This document shows positions 10,589 to 21,422 of a stretch of DNA of 64,000 nucleotides, in pieces (the first letter of the stretch is position 1; every line of letters begins with the position of its first letter). The translations under genes and the position numbers were made by a program. The stretch lies in the NCBI GenBank assembly GCA_029255685.2, contig CM055320.2, positions 40,260,390 through 40,324,389 of the forward strand, in the 5' to 3' direction. Source of the stretch: Silene conica. Its lineage: Eukaryota; Streptophyta; Magnoliopsida; Caryophyllales; Caryophyllaceae. Below the pieces are notes generated by a model. The model had not been told where the DNA came from, ran no database searches, and worked only from the letters and a program-made list of their open reading frames with translations.

Positions 10589-11741
10589 TGTTAGGTTCAT
10601 ATACCTATATAGTCATACTAGTTTTAATTTATCATATAAATAGTAGATCTTATGCATGCTTAACAATTAAAATGTGTCGAGATATAAGAGAAATGTTAGC
10701 TCCCTTACATTGATAATCTCGGCTATTTTAGGGCACAAGTGAAGTCACCTTCTTCACTTGTTCTTGAGCTTAACCCACGGATGATCCTCCTTGAACCTTC
10801 AAAGAGATGATGGTCTCCAAAAGATGAACACCAAGACACACTAACTCTCAATGTTTGTATGTTATTGTGCTAGAATCAACAAACAAACTTACTAGATTAT
10901 GCAAGGGAGTACACGGTTTTAGGGTTAGAAAATAAGAGCTTATTTTCTCTCTTTTGTTCTCTCTCTAAGACAAAACCCTAAAAATTGTATGAATGAATGA
11001 GTAAGGAACAAAACACTCTCTTTTGTTGCCTCTTTTGGTTCGGCCGAGAGGGAGGTGAGAGTGCCCAATGGGTTGGCTCTCAATCCTCTCAAATGTCTCA
11101 AGCATGCCTCATAATATTAATTGCATGTTTCCCTTATGTTCCTAACCTCTTAAGTAATATTGTATGTTTAGCTAGTGTGACATATCACACGGTCCTCTTG
11201 ACCAAATGGACCTCATACAATATTAGCTAGGATATTTAACATAAGTAATAATTCGTAGTTTAACTTTTAAACCCTTTATTGTAAATCATAAGTAATTAAA
11301 ATAATTACATATATTTATTCACATGCAATTTTATCACTACAACAATTGTAGTTAAAATAATTCATTCAAATTTAATCATGTTTCTTAAACATATTAATTT
11401 TAGTGATGACATTTCAATCACTAAAAATAATTTATAATCCTATTATAAATTATCTCCTTATTTTATTCATAATCTAGAAATGAATCAACTCGTATCAATA
11501 TACAGTTGTTACATTTAATATTGAGATAGCTGTCCTAAAGGTGTGACCTAAAGGGATCAACTGGTCACCACCGTCATTACGACAATAATGTCAAACTCTA
11601 GCAAGCCAATCATTACCGATTAATGTTGACCAGTTGACTTATGATAAGAATCATCCCATGAATATTCTTTTATAGAGATTTGTCAATTTAATTAATATAA
11701 TTGACGTGATCACATTATTGTCGAGGACACTTACTCCAACA
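10589..11741 (-). repeat. 5' LTR of element D
   Basis: 1153 bp, virtually identical to 3423-4575. Two single-base differences are visible (near 11585 and 11638). The three-way-junction copy is at 11556-11638. No convincing TATA box was found by eye. Confidence 0.95.
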
Positions 11742-11746
11742 CTTCA
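11742..11746. repeat. Target-site duplication of element D, right copy (CTTCA)
   Basis: This is an exact repeat of 3418-3422. It overlaps the stop codon of the spliced gag reading of element A, so D inserted at the very end of that gene. Confidence 0.95.
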
Positions 11747-12664
11747 AGCTTCCTTTTCCTTCTCCTTGTCCTTGGAAGGAGTCCCTTTAAAACAATTGAA
11801 AAGGGATTAGAATTAACAACTTGTATCATATACAAAAGTTAATATCATAACATGAATTTAAATGAGAATTATTACCAACAGCGTGAACCTTTCAAGCTTT
11901 AGGTCGGCCAAGTACATCCGGTAATTTCTTTTCCAATGACCAATCTTTGTGCAATAGAGGCACTTATCTTCAACCTTTGAAAATAATGTGGAAGCACCTT
12001 TCGAAAAAGTCTTCTCTTTGGATGGTGTGGTCATGGATGCCTTCTTGCCTTTCCCTTTTCTACCACTCCTTTTTAAACTTCCCTTTGTTCCTTTTATCAA
12101 TGTCGAGCATGTTCTTCTTGGTACTTCGAATAAGTCCCAATTCCCTTTTCGCTTGTGAAAGCATATTAAATAAAGGAGCGAAGAATTCGATCTATTATGA
12201 GATAGTCTGGAACTTCCGATCCTTGTACTTTCAAGATTTCGGATGGCTCAACCCTTTTGAGCACATAAGAACTCATAATATGACCCTTATTTGAAATTTT
12301 GTTCAAATAAGGCGGAAGTCACTTCATGAAGCAACATCTTAGGAGTTTGAGAAAACATATTCTTAAGCTTAGTGAAAATCTCATTTGTCGTGCTTAGCAC
12401 AATCATTCTCTTTTGGGAGATCCGACTCCTTGGAGAAAATAATCGTGTGCTTAAGAATGTTCGACTCCTTCATATAGGCTTCATAGGCCTCACGAGTCGT
12501 AATCGTGGAATGAGTAGTGGGAATGGGAGGAGCGGCTTTGGTAAGGAAACTAATCTTATTGTCACCTTCCGAAGCCATAATTAATTGAGCTTCCCAAGCT
12601 TGCAACGATCCATAAAGGAACGAAGCCATGAAACGAGTGGGAGAGGTGGAGCGTTATTTGCCAT
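11744..12664 (-). pseudogene. Decayed gag of element A
   Basis: The start ATG at 12664 opens a frame clearly related to the gag of B (..NAPPL..VSWLRSFMDRCKL). Deletions and frameshifts follow after about 20 codons. Recognisable pieces include WEAQLIMASEGDN with EAYEAYMKES, and a zinc-knuckle region, CLYCTKIGHWKRNY, near 11950. The last zinc-binding cysteine is Tyr in this copy. A candidate intron at 11785-11875 separates the knuckle from a final exon ending in DKEKEKEA and a stop at 11744. The gene cannot make a normal capsid protein as it stands. Confidence 0.85.
11785..11875 (-). other. Candidate 91-bp intron in the gag of element A
   Basis: On the minus strand it begins GTAATAATTCTC and ends TTGTTTTAAAG. 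The borders match the intron of B at 24741-24831 and the length is equal. The downstream exon gives the same charged tail as in B and C. Confidence 0.6.
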
Positions 12665-15137
12665 TTTGATGATTGAAAGTCGAAATTGAACTACAATAAA
12701 ATAAAGGAATTAAAACACAATTATCGTTTTAATAAATAAATAAACTTGTTAATTTTAAACAAGTTAAACATCTACTTAATGATCTCTTACCCAATTAAGT
12801 AAATGATCCCGAGACCCAAATACACACTAACTCGGGCACGGTTTAGCCGATACATCCCTCATTAATATGACTCGGTAGATTAACACCTTAATCGATTCTA
12901 CTTTTAGAACTCTCGGTCGATAAAATTACACTAATTTTTATCTTAGCCCGAACTTATTACCACTACGGTGGCTCGAATACCTTCGTCGAGATCAACCAAA
13001 TTTCAAGAATAAGTAATCATATTACCCCACTTCACCAACGTAATAAGGTTTGCACCCCGGTTTAGCCGAGCCTACTCCCTTATGAAGAAGATCCTTCGCG
13101 GGTTCTTTACTTTTTGGTAAGGCTACGTCTCGATTTTTAAATAACGTAAGAGATCTTGTCAATTTATTATCTATCTCCTTTAAGTGAACTAAGTCGGTGA
13201 ATTATCGATAAATTAATTGACACGGTCGATAAAATCGATGAAATGCATGAGTTTGAATGACGATTTGGCTATGCATGCAACATGATAAGCATAAATAAAA
13301 GCATAAAAACTTAAAAGCATAAATAAAACCCTAGTATGGCCTTTCCTAAAATAGAAAATAAAGTAAATTACAAATTCGGAAACCAACTCCTTTGGTCCCT
13401 TGAACTTCACACACGGCACGCATCCCAAGGCAAACTCCGTCTTGGTCGGAACTCCTTTCCGAAATGGCACCGTCTTCAAGGAATCTCCGGAATTACATAT
13501 TTTTAACAAATTTTCTATCTATTTTATACATTATAAAATAAAATAAAACAATAAAACAAAGTGATACGAGATCACATTAAATTACAACCGAATCGATAAA
13601 CCCTTACATTACGGGAAATATCGATTAAAATCTAAGGCCATACTAAGTAAATTACATAATTCCAAAATTACGTAAATAAATTATGACATTCATAAACAAT
13701 AATTAAATATGCAATGCTTATGCAAAATGCAAAACCTAAGCCAAATCGTCCTATTTAAACACGTTTTAAATATCGTTATTCGTAATAACACGGTTTTATG
13801 GAATATCATGATTTAAACAATTTTAAAATCACTAATCACTCTATGAATCACCATTCACGATTTAGTTAAGTTTCCTAACACATTTTAGGATTCAAAATTT
13901 AGTCTTACTCAAATTTCGAAATAACTTAACTTTTATTTTAATATTGTTCGGTTTTAATCGGTTTTACGGGAAATAGCATTAAAATAATCAACCGAGTCAT
14001 AAAAATTTCGAAAATTCAAAATTCAAAATTTTGAACATACTGAAAATTTTCTAAAATTTCAGATCCTTCAAACTTAAATATTTTCGAAATATACCTATTT
14101 ATTTCGTAAAATAGCCGTGCACATGCAAAATAATTCGAAAAATTCAAAACTACTTCAAAAATTATGAAATAAAATACCAATATATTTTTTACATCTTTCT
14201 AGACACTCAAAGTATCTGAAAAATGCAAGAAAAATCAGATGCACACTGTTTAAGATCTGAAAAAATAATGATTATGACTCTTACAACACTCAATTTCAAC
14301 TTTAACTTTTAAAATTAAAATTTAAAATTTCAGAAACTTTTGGCACTAAATAAAAATATTTTGATGATCATATATAATATTACTAATATGGGTGAATTTT
14401 TTCGGACCATATAAGTAACTTTTACTATTTTTAATAATTCGTGTCATATATTACGCGATTTTACCGATTAAAATCATTTCTCATGCAAAATTCGAGATGA
14501 ATAGCTCAAAATTCACATGCATGCTAGAAATAATATATGTGACACTATATTAAATTTTTATGGTCAAATTCGAACTTAAACTATTTAAGCTAAAATATGT
14601 CACTAATATTACGATTTTTACGATAAAAACCAATATTCATGCAATATTAAAGAAAAATTTCTGGAAAATTCATCATATATTTTATATATTGCATGTGACA
14701 TCTACAAAAAAAATTATAGTTAAATTCATAATATAACTATTTAACCCATATTTAACTCATTTTATGACTATTTAACCATTAAAAATCATAAACCATGCAT
14801 AAAACTCAATAATTTCGAAAATTATATGTATTCATAATATGTTAAATGCATGTGAGAACATATTTAAAATTCATGGCCAGAAACATTATTTAGCTATTTT
14901 TCCCAAATAAAAACATTTTTAACCGATTTAGAGCATGAATTAACCAATTTAATTACAATGATGAACAATATTATTCCATAAATCATCAAAATGACTTAAA
15001 ACTATTTTAGGACCAGAAAGTATACATGCATTAACATTTTCGTGCATATCCTATATGTACTACTCATATTCGTTTTTAATTAAAATCACATTTTCTCGCA
15101 AAAACGTTAAAATCGAGTTGTATGCAAGCAACCTAAT
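12665..15137 (-). promoter_or_regulatory. Long untranslated leader of element A
   Basis: About 2.5 kb lie between primer site and gag start without a credible frame. The gag-proximal half shares blocks with the leaders of B, C and D. The rest is AT-rich and aligns in patches with 21430-22900 of B. I see no other feature in it. Confidence 0.65.
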
Positions 15138-15149
15138 GCTCTGATACCA
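15138..15149 (-). other. Primer-binding site of element A
   Basis: The minus strand reads TGGTATCAGAGC, two bases from the LTR end at 15152. Confidence 0.93.
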
Positions 15150-15151
15150 CT

Positions 15152-16408
15152 TGAAGGGAACTCGGGTAGTCTTACTAGCTAGTTCGAAATATATAGTCTT
15201 ACTAATTTTACTAATTAATTAATCTCATATTAATTTATACTCAAGATCTTATGCATGCAACAACATATGCAGAATAATAACGGAAAGGGCCTTATAAACG
15301 GTCCAAATAAGTGCTAGGACGATCCTCCACGGAGCAACCAAAATAGCTTGCCTCCTTTACGTTGCACCCAAGACCTACCCTTAAACACCGAAGACCGAAC
15401 CCGAGCTAGGAGACGGAATTGGGTTATGTTAAAACCGTGTACTAATAATAATATTATTAGTATGCTACAAATATTATCTAAGTAATATTTAGAGGTTATT
15501 GTATTTTGTGCTAGAATAAAAATACAACATTAGGATTAGTCTTTTAATATGTGAGGTATCACATATATAAAGAGAATGGCATTTGTTGGGGTGTTGTGTT
15601 TTAGGCGTGAGGTTCTCAACAAAGAGAGGAATCACTTAGCTTTTCAGTCTAACCATAATATATAGGCATGCATACCTATTAATAGGTTCAAGACTATCCT
15701 TATGATTGTGTTTGTAAGACCATAATTTAAACAAATTTGTTCTTCTATTACACACAATCACACGCCACATACATTCATAAAATGGACTTTCATTTTACAA
15801 TTTGTAATTTGTACAATTGTATAATATGTAACATCCTATGTGACATAATTCAATTGTATTAATTTAAAATATATTTATCATATAAATAATATTTCTAAAT
15901 TAATTAAATCATATTTAACAACTTATTTTAGTAATTCGTAATTACCGTCCCAACAAATGGTTATCAAAATAATCGTCAATACGATATATTTACAACGTTT
16001 GTTATAACCATGAACCATTCATTATACTAACTTCGATATTTCTAAAATATCGATTAATATTTGACAATTGACACATTTCAATTTCAAATATAAATCTTAC
16101 TTTAAGATTCAACCTCTGACTTCTCGATACACGGTTTTAAGAAGATCAATCAATCCGTATCATATACAATTGATTAATATATTATTTAAGGGGTCTGTCC
16201 TATAGGTGTGACCTAAAGGGATCAACTGACTACCACCGTCATACGACAGTAATGTTAAACTCTAGTCAGCCAATCATTACCGATTAATGTTGGTCAGTTG
16301 ACTAAATCAATATTGGATCGTCCCTTGCATATTCATTTCATAAGATTTATGACAATGATTTTTATCACTGTCGTGATCGCACTATTGTTGAGGACACATT
16401 TCCCAACA
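15152..16408 (-). repeat. 5' LTR of element A
   Basis: 1257 bp, starting TGTTGGGAAATG and ending GTTCCCTTCA on the minus strand. About 99 percent of its bases match the copy at 1-1139. The three-way-junction segment is at 16221-16302. It abuts repeat N at 16409. Confidence 0.92.
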
Positions 16409-16446
16409 CGAACGACACACGGGTACCGGGGCCGCATAACCGCGGA
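16409..16446 (-). repeat. Short fragment of repeat N
   Basis: The 38 bases starting CGAACGACACACGGG match 18235-18272, with a few changes, and also 42137 onward. Element A therefore inserted into a copy of repeat N. Confidence 0.7.
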
Positions 16447-17185
16447 AAAATTAGTGTTGTAAACAAAATGCTGAAACAGAACTAAAGGAAAAACGAGAAC
16501 AGGTGTCAAAGCGCTGTAATTCTTCTGACACTTTTAAAAACTGCTGGGAAAAAACAAAACGTTGCATACAAATAATTGGTTGAATGTGTAACGCAGCCAA
16601 AAACAAGGAAAGCGCCGAAAATAAAACGTCAGAAATATAAGAAGCGTCGGAAGATATGCGCTGTAACAGCCTGATTCACGCAAAACAGGTTTGTTTTTTT
16701 TTGTTTTTTTTTTCCCTTAAAAATTATGAACTTGAACATATTATATTGGTTTGCTAAAATTCCCCCCTTAAAAATTATGAACTTGAACATATTATATTGG
16801 TTTGCTAAAATTCCAAGATCGATAACATTTAATATCTAATCATTATTAAACATTGATATAATCTTTAACAATTCAAATTAACCTTTTAAGACGAAATCAA
16901 GATTATCATGTGATCGATAATTTAGCAAATTATTTCGTTCAAGAACATTCAAGACGATTCCCTTTTACATTTTAACTCAATCCTTATTGAATTAAAATAT
17001 CTACTAATTTATTATTTTGTCATCTTAACTGATTAATACAACAATAATAAATCAAAAAGGAAAACGAAAAACACAAAAAAAAAATGTCTCGGCTAAGAAA
17101 ATTGCGACGGCTGTTTTATTATTATTTTTTTATTCTTTCTTAGAACGTTTATGAAAATCATACAAAAAAACTTCGTAAGCCTTAT
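16447..17185 (-). other. Truncated leader of copia element E
   Basis: This follows the primer site at 17186-17197 when read on the minus strand. It has no long frame and no matched gag. It contains a 50-bp tandem duplication (16715-16764 and 16765-16814). The left end stops abruptly against repeat N, so the rest of E has been lost. Confidence 0.5.
16715..16814. repeat. 50-bp tandem duplication
   Basis: A unit containing AATTATGAACTTGAACAT and TTGGTTTGCTAAAATTCC appears twice head to tail with almost no difference, so the duplication is recent. Confidence 0.9.
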
Positions 17186-17197
17186 GCTCTGATACCA
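17186..17197 (-). other. Primer-binding site of element E
   Basis: The minus strand reads TGGTATCAGAGC, two bases from the LTR border at 17200. Confidence 0.9.
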
Positions 17198-17199
17198 CT

Positions 17200-18143
17200 T
17201 GTGGGAAAGTATCTGTATATATTCCAAATTCTTTATAAGCAGGATTATAACAAATTTATAAGGTATGATTTATAGTCATAAACGAAAAACAAGATACAAA
17301 GATTGGGATTAAGAATTAACTTTCTGTCCTTGCAAAGGCCTAAGATCAGATATCAAAGTAGATATCCTCCTAATCGTTGCACCCAAGATGTCCTGAAAAA
17401 CACCCTTTCCTGAGCTAGAAATTGCAAAATTATCTTTAATTTTGTGTAAGATGAAAACTAGAGAGAGGAGGGAAATAGTCGTGTAACTCGTCCACTTTAA
17501 GTGCAGAGTGAATGTCCTATTTATAGCTGCAAACAACATTGCTATTAGACATCAACTAGGATTCCCCAAATCAGTATTTGGTTCTACCTACAGCACTTCA
17601 TAACAACTGAACAACTTAATAATTGCTCAGACCGAAATTCTATCTTTATAGAATCGGTTATATCTCTCTCTTGTGTAATGTTTTATCTTATAAGTATCTT
17701 ATATTTATAATCCACTAATTAAATATAACCTTTTATATTTAATTAAATCATTTAATCTTTATTAAATAATTTCATTACACATAATTAAATATAACATTTT
17801 ATATTTAATTACGAATTAACATTTTAATTCGTCTTAGCTAATATTATTTAATCAGTATTAAATAATTATGTCATCATTACATTGACTAACCGTTTAGTCA
17901 TATAGGGTATCAATTTGATTACGTTTTCATCTAATCATATCTCTCAGATTCCATCCTTTAGGTGTGACTCTTAGGGGCCAGTTGATTACCGTCATCTGTA
18001 TGACAATAACGTCAAACTTTCTAGCAAGCCAACCGTTATTGATAAACGTGAATCAACTGGCTAAAATACAAAGGATAACCTGTGTTCCATTAAGAGATTT
18101 ATACGTGTTGTCGCACTAACTGTTGAGGACATTAGCTCCAACA
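17200..18143 (-). repeat. 5' LTR of truncated copia element E
   Basis: 944 bp, starting TGTTGGAGCTAATG and ending CTTTCCCACA on the minus strand, with the primer site adjoining. The sequence is diverged from the LTRs of A-D. It keeps the same U3 layout: outer stem GCCAGTTGATT with AATCAACTGGC (17977-18061) and perfect inner stem CAATAACG with CGTTATTG. No second LTR is in the window. Confidence 0.85.
17516..17525 (-). promoter_or_regulatory. TATA box in the LTR of element E
   Basis: The minus strand reads TATAAATAGG, a strong plant TATA match. It lies several hundred bases downstream of the three-way junction, so that structure is in U3 and would appear only at the 3' end of the genomic RNA. 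Confidence 0.65.
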
Positions 18144-18369
18144 GCATAACCACGACACCGACTCTATGTATAGTGCATAACCGACAACTATATGCCTAAG
18201 ACCTGGCCAGACCTCTCGATGTAATAACCTACACCGAACGACACACGGGGACCGGGGCCGCATAACCACGGACACCGACCAAACCCGACCATAGATGAAA
18301 CCCATAACCGGGGTGGCATTTGTTCATTACAATGATACACAAATCGTACCACCGCTATCCATTCACAAA

Positions 18370-18580
18370 TAAGGTGACATAACCGTCACCGACATAACTT
18401 AGGATGACATAACCGTCACCAATACAAGCTAGGTAACATAACCGTTACCCGACTCAACTTAAGATAACATAACCGTTATAAAAATCCAAGTAAAGCAACA
18501 TAACCGTTGCTCGACTCAATTCAAGACAACATAACCGTTATCAATACCATTAAAGCTAGCATAATCGTTAACTAACTCAT
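18370..18580. repeat. Minisatellite in repeat N
   Basis: Units of roughly 30-35 bp carry GACATAACCGTCACC or ACATAACCGTTACC and recur about seven times with drift. The same array is present at 42300-42480 in N copy 2. Confidence 0.75.
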
Positions 18581-19075
18581 CTAATACATGTGAGCCTCAA
18601 TTCAACCAAAACAACACTTAAGCTAGTTTATAGAAGTTAACTTGAAGCGGGAGCTGGTTTCCCTTCCGGTTGCCCGACCGGGGGGTCTTCCTCCTCAACT
18701 TAGCTACTAAAACGGCTTAAGCATTCAACCATGCGACCACAATGAATTCAATCGAGTATCCGACTCACATGAGTATAAAAACAACAAGGATACATTTGAC
18801 AAGTCCCATATACAAGTTTACATTTCATTTGGAAATAAAACAAACGAGAATTGAAAGACAAGTTCAATGTTGTAAACATGGTAATTAAACAATATAAAAT
18901 ATATGTAATTCGACTCATGGATCATATGTGTTTAATATATATTTTCTTCGACGAGTTTTATAATGATTTTTCATGCTTAAACAATGCTCAAGCAAGCGGG
19001 AAAACAATGCCCGAACATGCCCCAAAACAGCCCCAATATCACGTCTAAAACAGCCCTGAACAGCGCCCACGACCA

Positions 19076-19145
19076 GCCGCGGGTGCAGGCTGCGCCTATT
19101 TGACCGCAGGCCTGCGCCTATGGACGCAGGCTGCGCTTATCACGG
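19076..19145. repeat. GC-rich short repeat in repeat N
   Basis: GCAGGCTGCGCCTAT-like units recur two to three times, overlapping the palindrome GCAGGCCTGC. The same motif cluster is near 42950-43020 in N copy 2. Confidence 0.6.
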
Positions 19146-20178
19146 CCTGGCCAGATTACACGCAAGGATCACCCCTTTGCACAATCGTTTCGATGCTTTG
19201 AATAATGACTTTTAGACGGTTTTAACATGATTCAAGCGGTAATATCAACATAGAAACTTACTAATTCATGGGCCTATCAATATTCACGTGTAAACAATTA
19301 AGAGAAGCACAATTATCGCACTCGACATGGATTAATTCGATCCAAAAACACAATATTGCTATGAACACAAGGAGCATGAGACGGATATCAATTTATCCAA
19401 TAAACACAACCAAAATTCATCCTTCATTACTACTAATCAACTAGAAACTCATTGAATTCAATTGAACAACAAAATAATCAACACAATACTTCACAATTTC
19501 AGAAATTAAACCATAAAATCCCAAACTTTCAGAAATTAACCAACAACAACAATACACAAACGATTTTTGACTTAAAGTCGAGTAACCTCTCAAAGTTACC
19601 TTTAAAGCTCTTCAAATCTTCAAAGAATCCTTTATTGAAGTCCAACCATCCATTCTCGCTCAAGAACAATAAGAAAAACGAATCACAATCAAATCCTAGA
19701 AAAATGGATTTTTCCGAAAACACAACAACACTAGTTTTTAAAGACATGAAAAGAAGGAGAAGGAGAAGAGGAGAACTTACATGTAAAGAGCTCGGGATTT
19801 GAGCAAGAAACGAAGGTGGTAGAGTCGGATTTGTGTTCTTGAGAAACACCAACAATGGTGAAGAGGTTTTGGGGGTTTTTGGTGAGGGAGATGAAGGATG
19901 AGTGAGTTGTGAGGAATAAGACACAACATAAGGAGTTTATGGGAGTTTTGAGTCGGGAATGACTCGGGATTCATCTAATGAGTCGAGATGACTCGGAATT
20001 CACTAACTAAGGCGGAAATAACACCTTAAGACCAATATTACTCAAGATAGAACCAATTATGCAAATAACCCACAACTCATGAAATATCCTACATACTTGT
20101 CATTTTCGAAAATTAAAACCGAAACTTAAATTCATAAAACTCGAAGTATAAATTGATACTAAAATGCTATAAAATTAA

Positions 20179-21408
20179 TATTGGGAAATTTGTCCTCAAC
20201 AATAGTGCGATCACGTAATTAAATCTCATAACGAGAATGCGCAACGGATGATACGAATTATTAGTCAACTGACCAACATTAATCGGTAATGATCGGCTAC
20301 CTAGAGTTTGACATTACTGTCGTATGACGGTGGTGGTCAGTTGATCCCTTTAGGTCACACCTTTAGGACAATTCCCTTAACTGTTAAAGTGATCAAATGT
20401 ATATTGATACGATTTGATCATATTCCTTAAACTCGTATATCGAGAAATTAGAGGTTAAATCTTATTGTAAGATTTATGTTTAAAATTGAAACGTGTCAAT
20501 TGTTAAACGGTAAACGATATTTTATAATATCGTAATTAGAATGAATCGGGTTATAATTAATACAAATGTTGTAAATCGTATTGACGATAAAATTATTCAT
20601 TTTATATTTGTAATTTCGAATTACATGTCAATTGATAAATAAGATTTATTTAATTATATATATATATATAATATTTATATGATAAATATTTATATTAAGA
20701 TAATTTTATTACTATGTGACATATAAGATGTCACATTACACAATTGACAAACTTGTAAAATGGAATCCATTTTATGGATTAAGTGGCCGGGTATGGGAGG
20801 TGGTTGTGTGGGTGATTAGTGTATTAAACACACTATAATCATTATGTTGAGACATTATCCTTGAGACACCAACCTATAGCCACCCTAGCCACATAGAAAA
20901 GAGGAGATGTTCCCTCTTGTTCTTCCCCATACCCGGCCCCCTTAAACCCTAAGCCACACTTACATAAATATGTAAGGTGTGCATAATTCATACTAATGCG
21001 TGTGCTTGAAATTTTCTAAGGGTGAGAAAATCCTTCAACATCAAATCCTCTTAGTATCATTATAAGATAATATTCATACTATTTATATTAAGAGATATAA
21101 TTAGTATACCAAGTTCATATTACTAGAACTTATATTGTTTTAAGGAAAGAACCGATTTTGTGCTAGCTTGTTCAAGATCTCGGTTGGTTAAGGGTTGTCT
21201 TGGTGCATCCAAAGGAGGTATTCTATTTTGGGTACTTGGAGGATCATCCTTGCTAAATATTTGGACCGTGTGTAAGGGTTCGAATACTCTCTTATTTCCG
21301 CATTTTAGCATGCTTAAGATCACTTATAATATGTTAATTAAAGGGTTAATTAAAAGATTATATTAGTATGACTAAAATTAGTTTATAAGTAACTAATAAA
21401 ACCTAACA
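20179..21408 (+). repeat. 5' LTR of element B
   Basis: 1230 bp, beginning TATTGGGAAATT (canonical TG mutated to TA) and ending CCTAACA. It contains a 16-bp TA run near 20655. The three-way-junction segment is at 20264-20345. Confidence 0.92.
20264..20345 (+). promoter_or_regulatory. U3 three-way-junction segment of the element B 5' LTR
   Basis: The outer stem pairs 20264-20275 (GTCAACTGACCA) with 20334-20345 (TGGTCAGTTGAT). The inner stem pairs 20284-20291 (CGGTAATG) with 20312-20319 (CATTACTG). A small hairpin, GTC-GTAT-GAC, lies between 20319 and 20330. A fourth hairpin, CCTTTAGGT-CAC-ACCTTTAGG, follows. The second copy is at 27304-27385. Confidence 0.65.
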
Positions 21409-21410
21409 AT

Positions 21411-21422
21411 TGGTATCAGAGC
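21411..21422 (+). other. Primer-binding site of element B
   Basis: TGGTATCAGAGC lies two bases after the LTR end. Confidence 0.95.

Larger units (their letters stand above)
3423..11741 (-). mobile_element. Element D: young Ty1/copia element (Angela/BARE-like) with intact pol but no capsid-type gag
   Basis: Two 1153-bp LTRs (3423-4575 and 10589-11741) flank an internal region read on the minus strand. I find only about two substitutions between the LTRs. The element has a primer site at 10575-10586, a pol frame of more than 1000 codons, a polypurine tract and a perfect CTTCA target duplication. It lies exactly at the end of the gag of element A, so it inserted after A. Leader, 3' block and U3 structure are shared with A, B and C. 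The capsid part of gag is absent: the leader runs directly into a short novel N-terminal segment and then the zinc knuckle. Confidence 0.95.
1..16408 (-). mobile_element. Element A: gag-only Ty1/copia LTR retrotransposon, host of nested element D
   Basis: The LTR at 15152-16408 is repeated at 1-1139, where its outer 124 bp lie beyond the window edge. Reading on the minus strand, the order is 5' LTR, tRNA-Met-type primer site (15138-15149), long leader, decayed gag (12664-11744), non-coding filler, conserved 3' block and polypurine tract next to 1140. No protease, integrase or reverse transcriptase frame belongs to this element; the pol at 5369-8599 belongs to the nested element D. The two LTRs differ by about ten substitutions and one 7-bp indel over 1132 bp, near 1 percent, so A is older than D. 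The gag type and leader resemble the Angela/BARE lineage of copia. The left target duplication cannot be seen. Confidence 0.85.
18144..20178 (-). repeat. Repeat N, copy 1: probable LTR of a Ty3/gypsy element, split by B
   Basis: With 37771-37880 this forms one sequence interrupted by B. On the minus strand it begins TGTAACACCCCGATA (at 37880), a usual gypsy LTR start. It holds a CT-rich segment with CTCACCAAAAACCCCC, a GC-rich repeat near 19080-19145 and a minisatellite at 18370-18580. A second copy is at 41383-43175. Only small, unlikely frames occur. I call it an LTR from the terminal sequence and general layout; no internal gypsy domain is attached. Confidence 0.5.

Noticed and set aside
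19529-19924. 131-codon minus-strand frame in repeat N
   Set aside because: Low-complexity Ser/Pro/Leu composition from a CT-rich stretch, not preserved in N copy 2, no domain.
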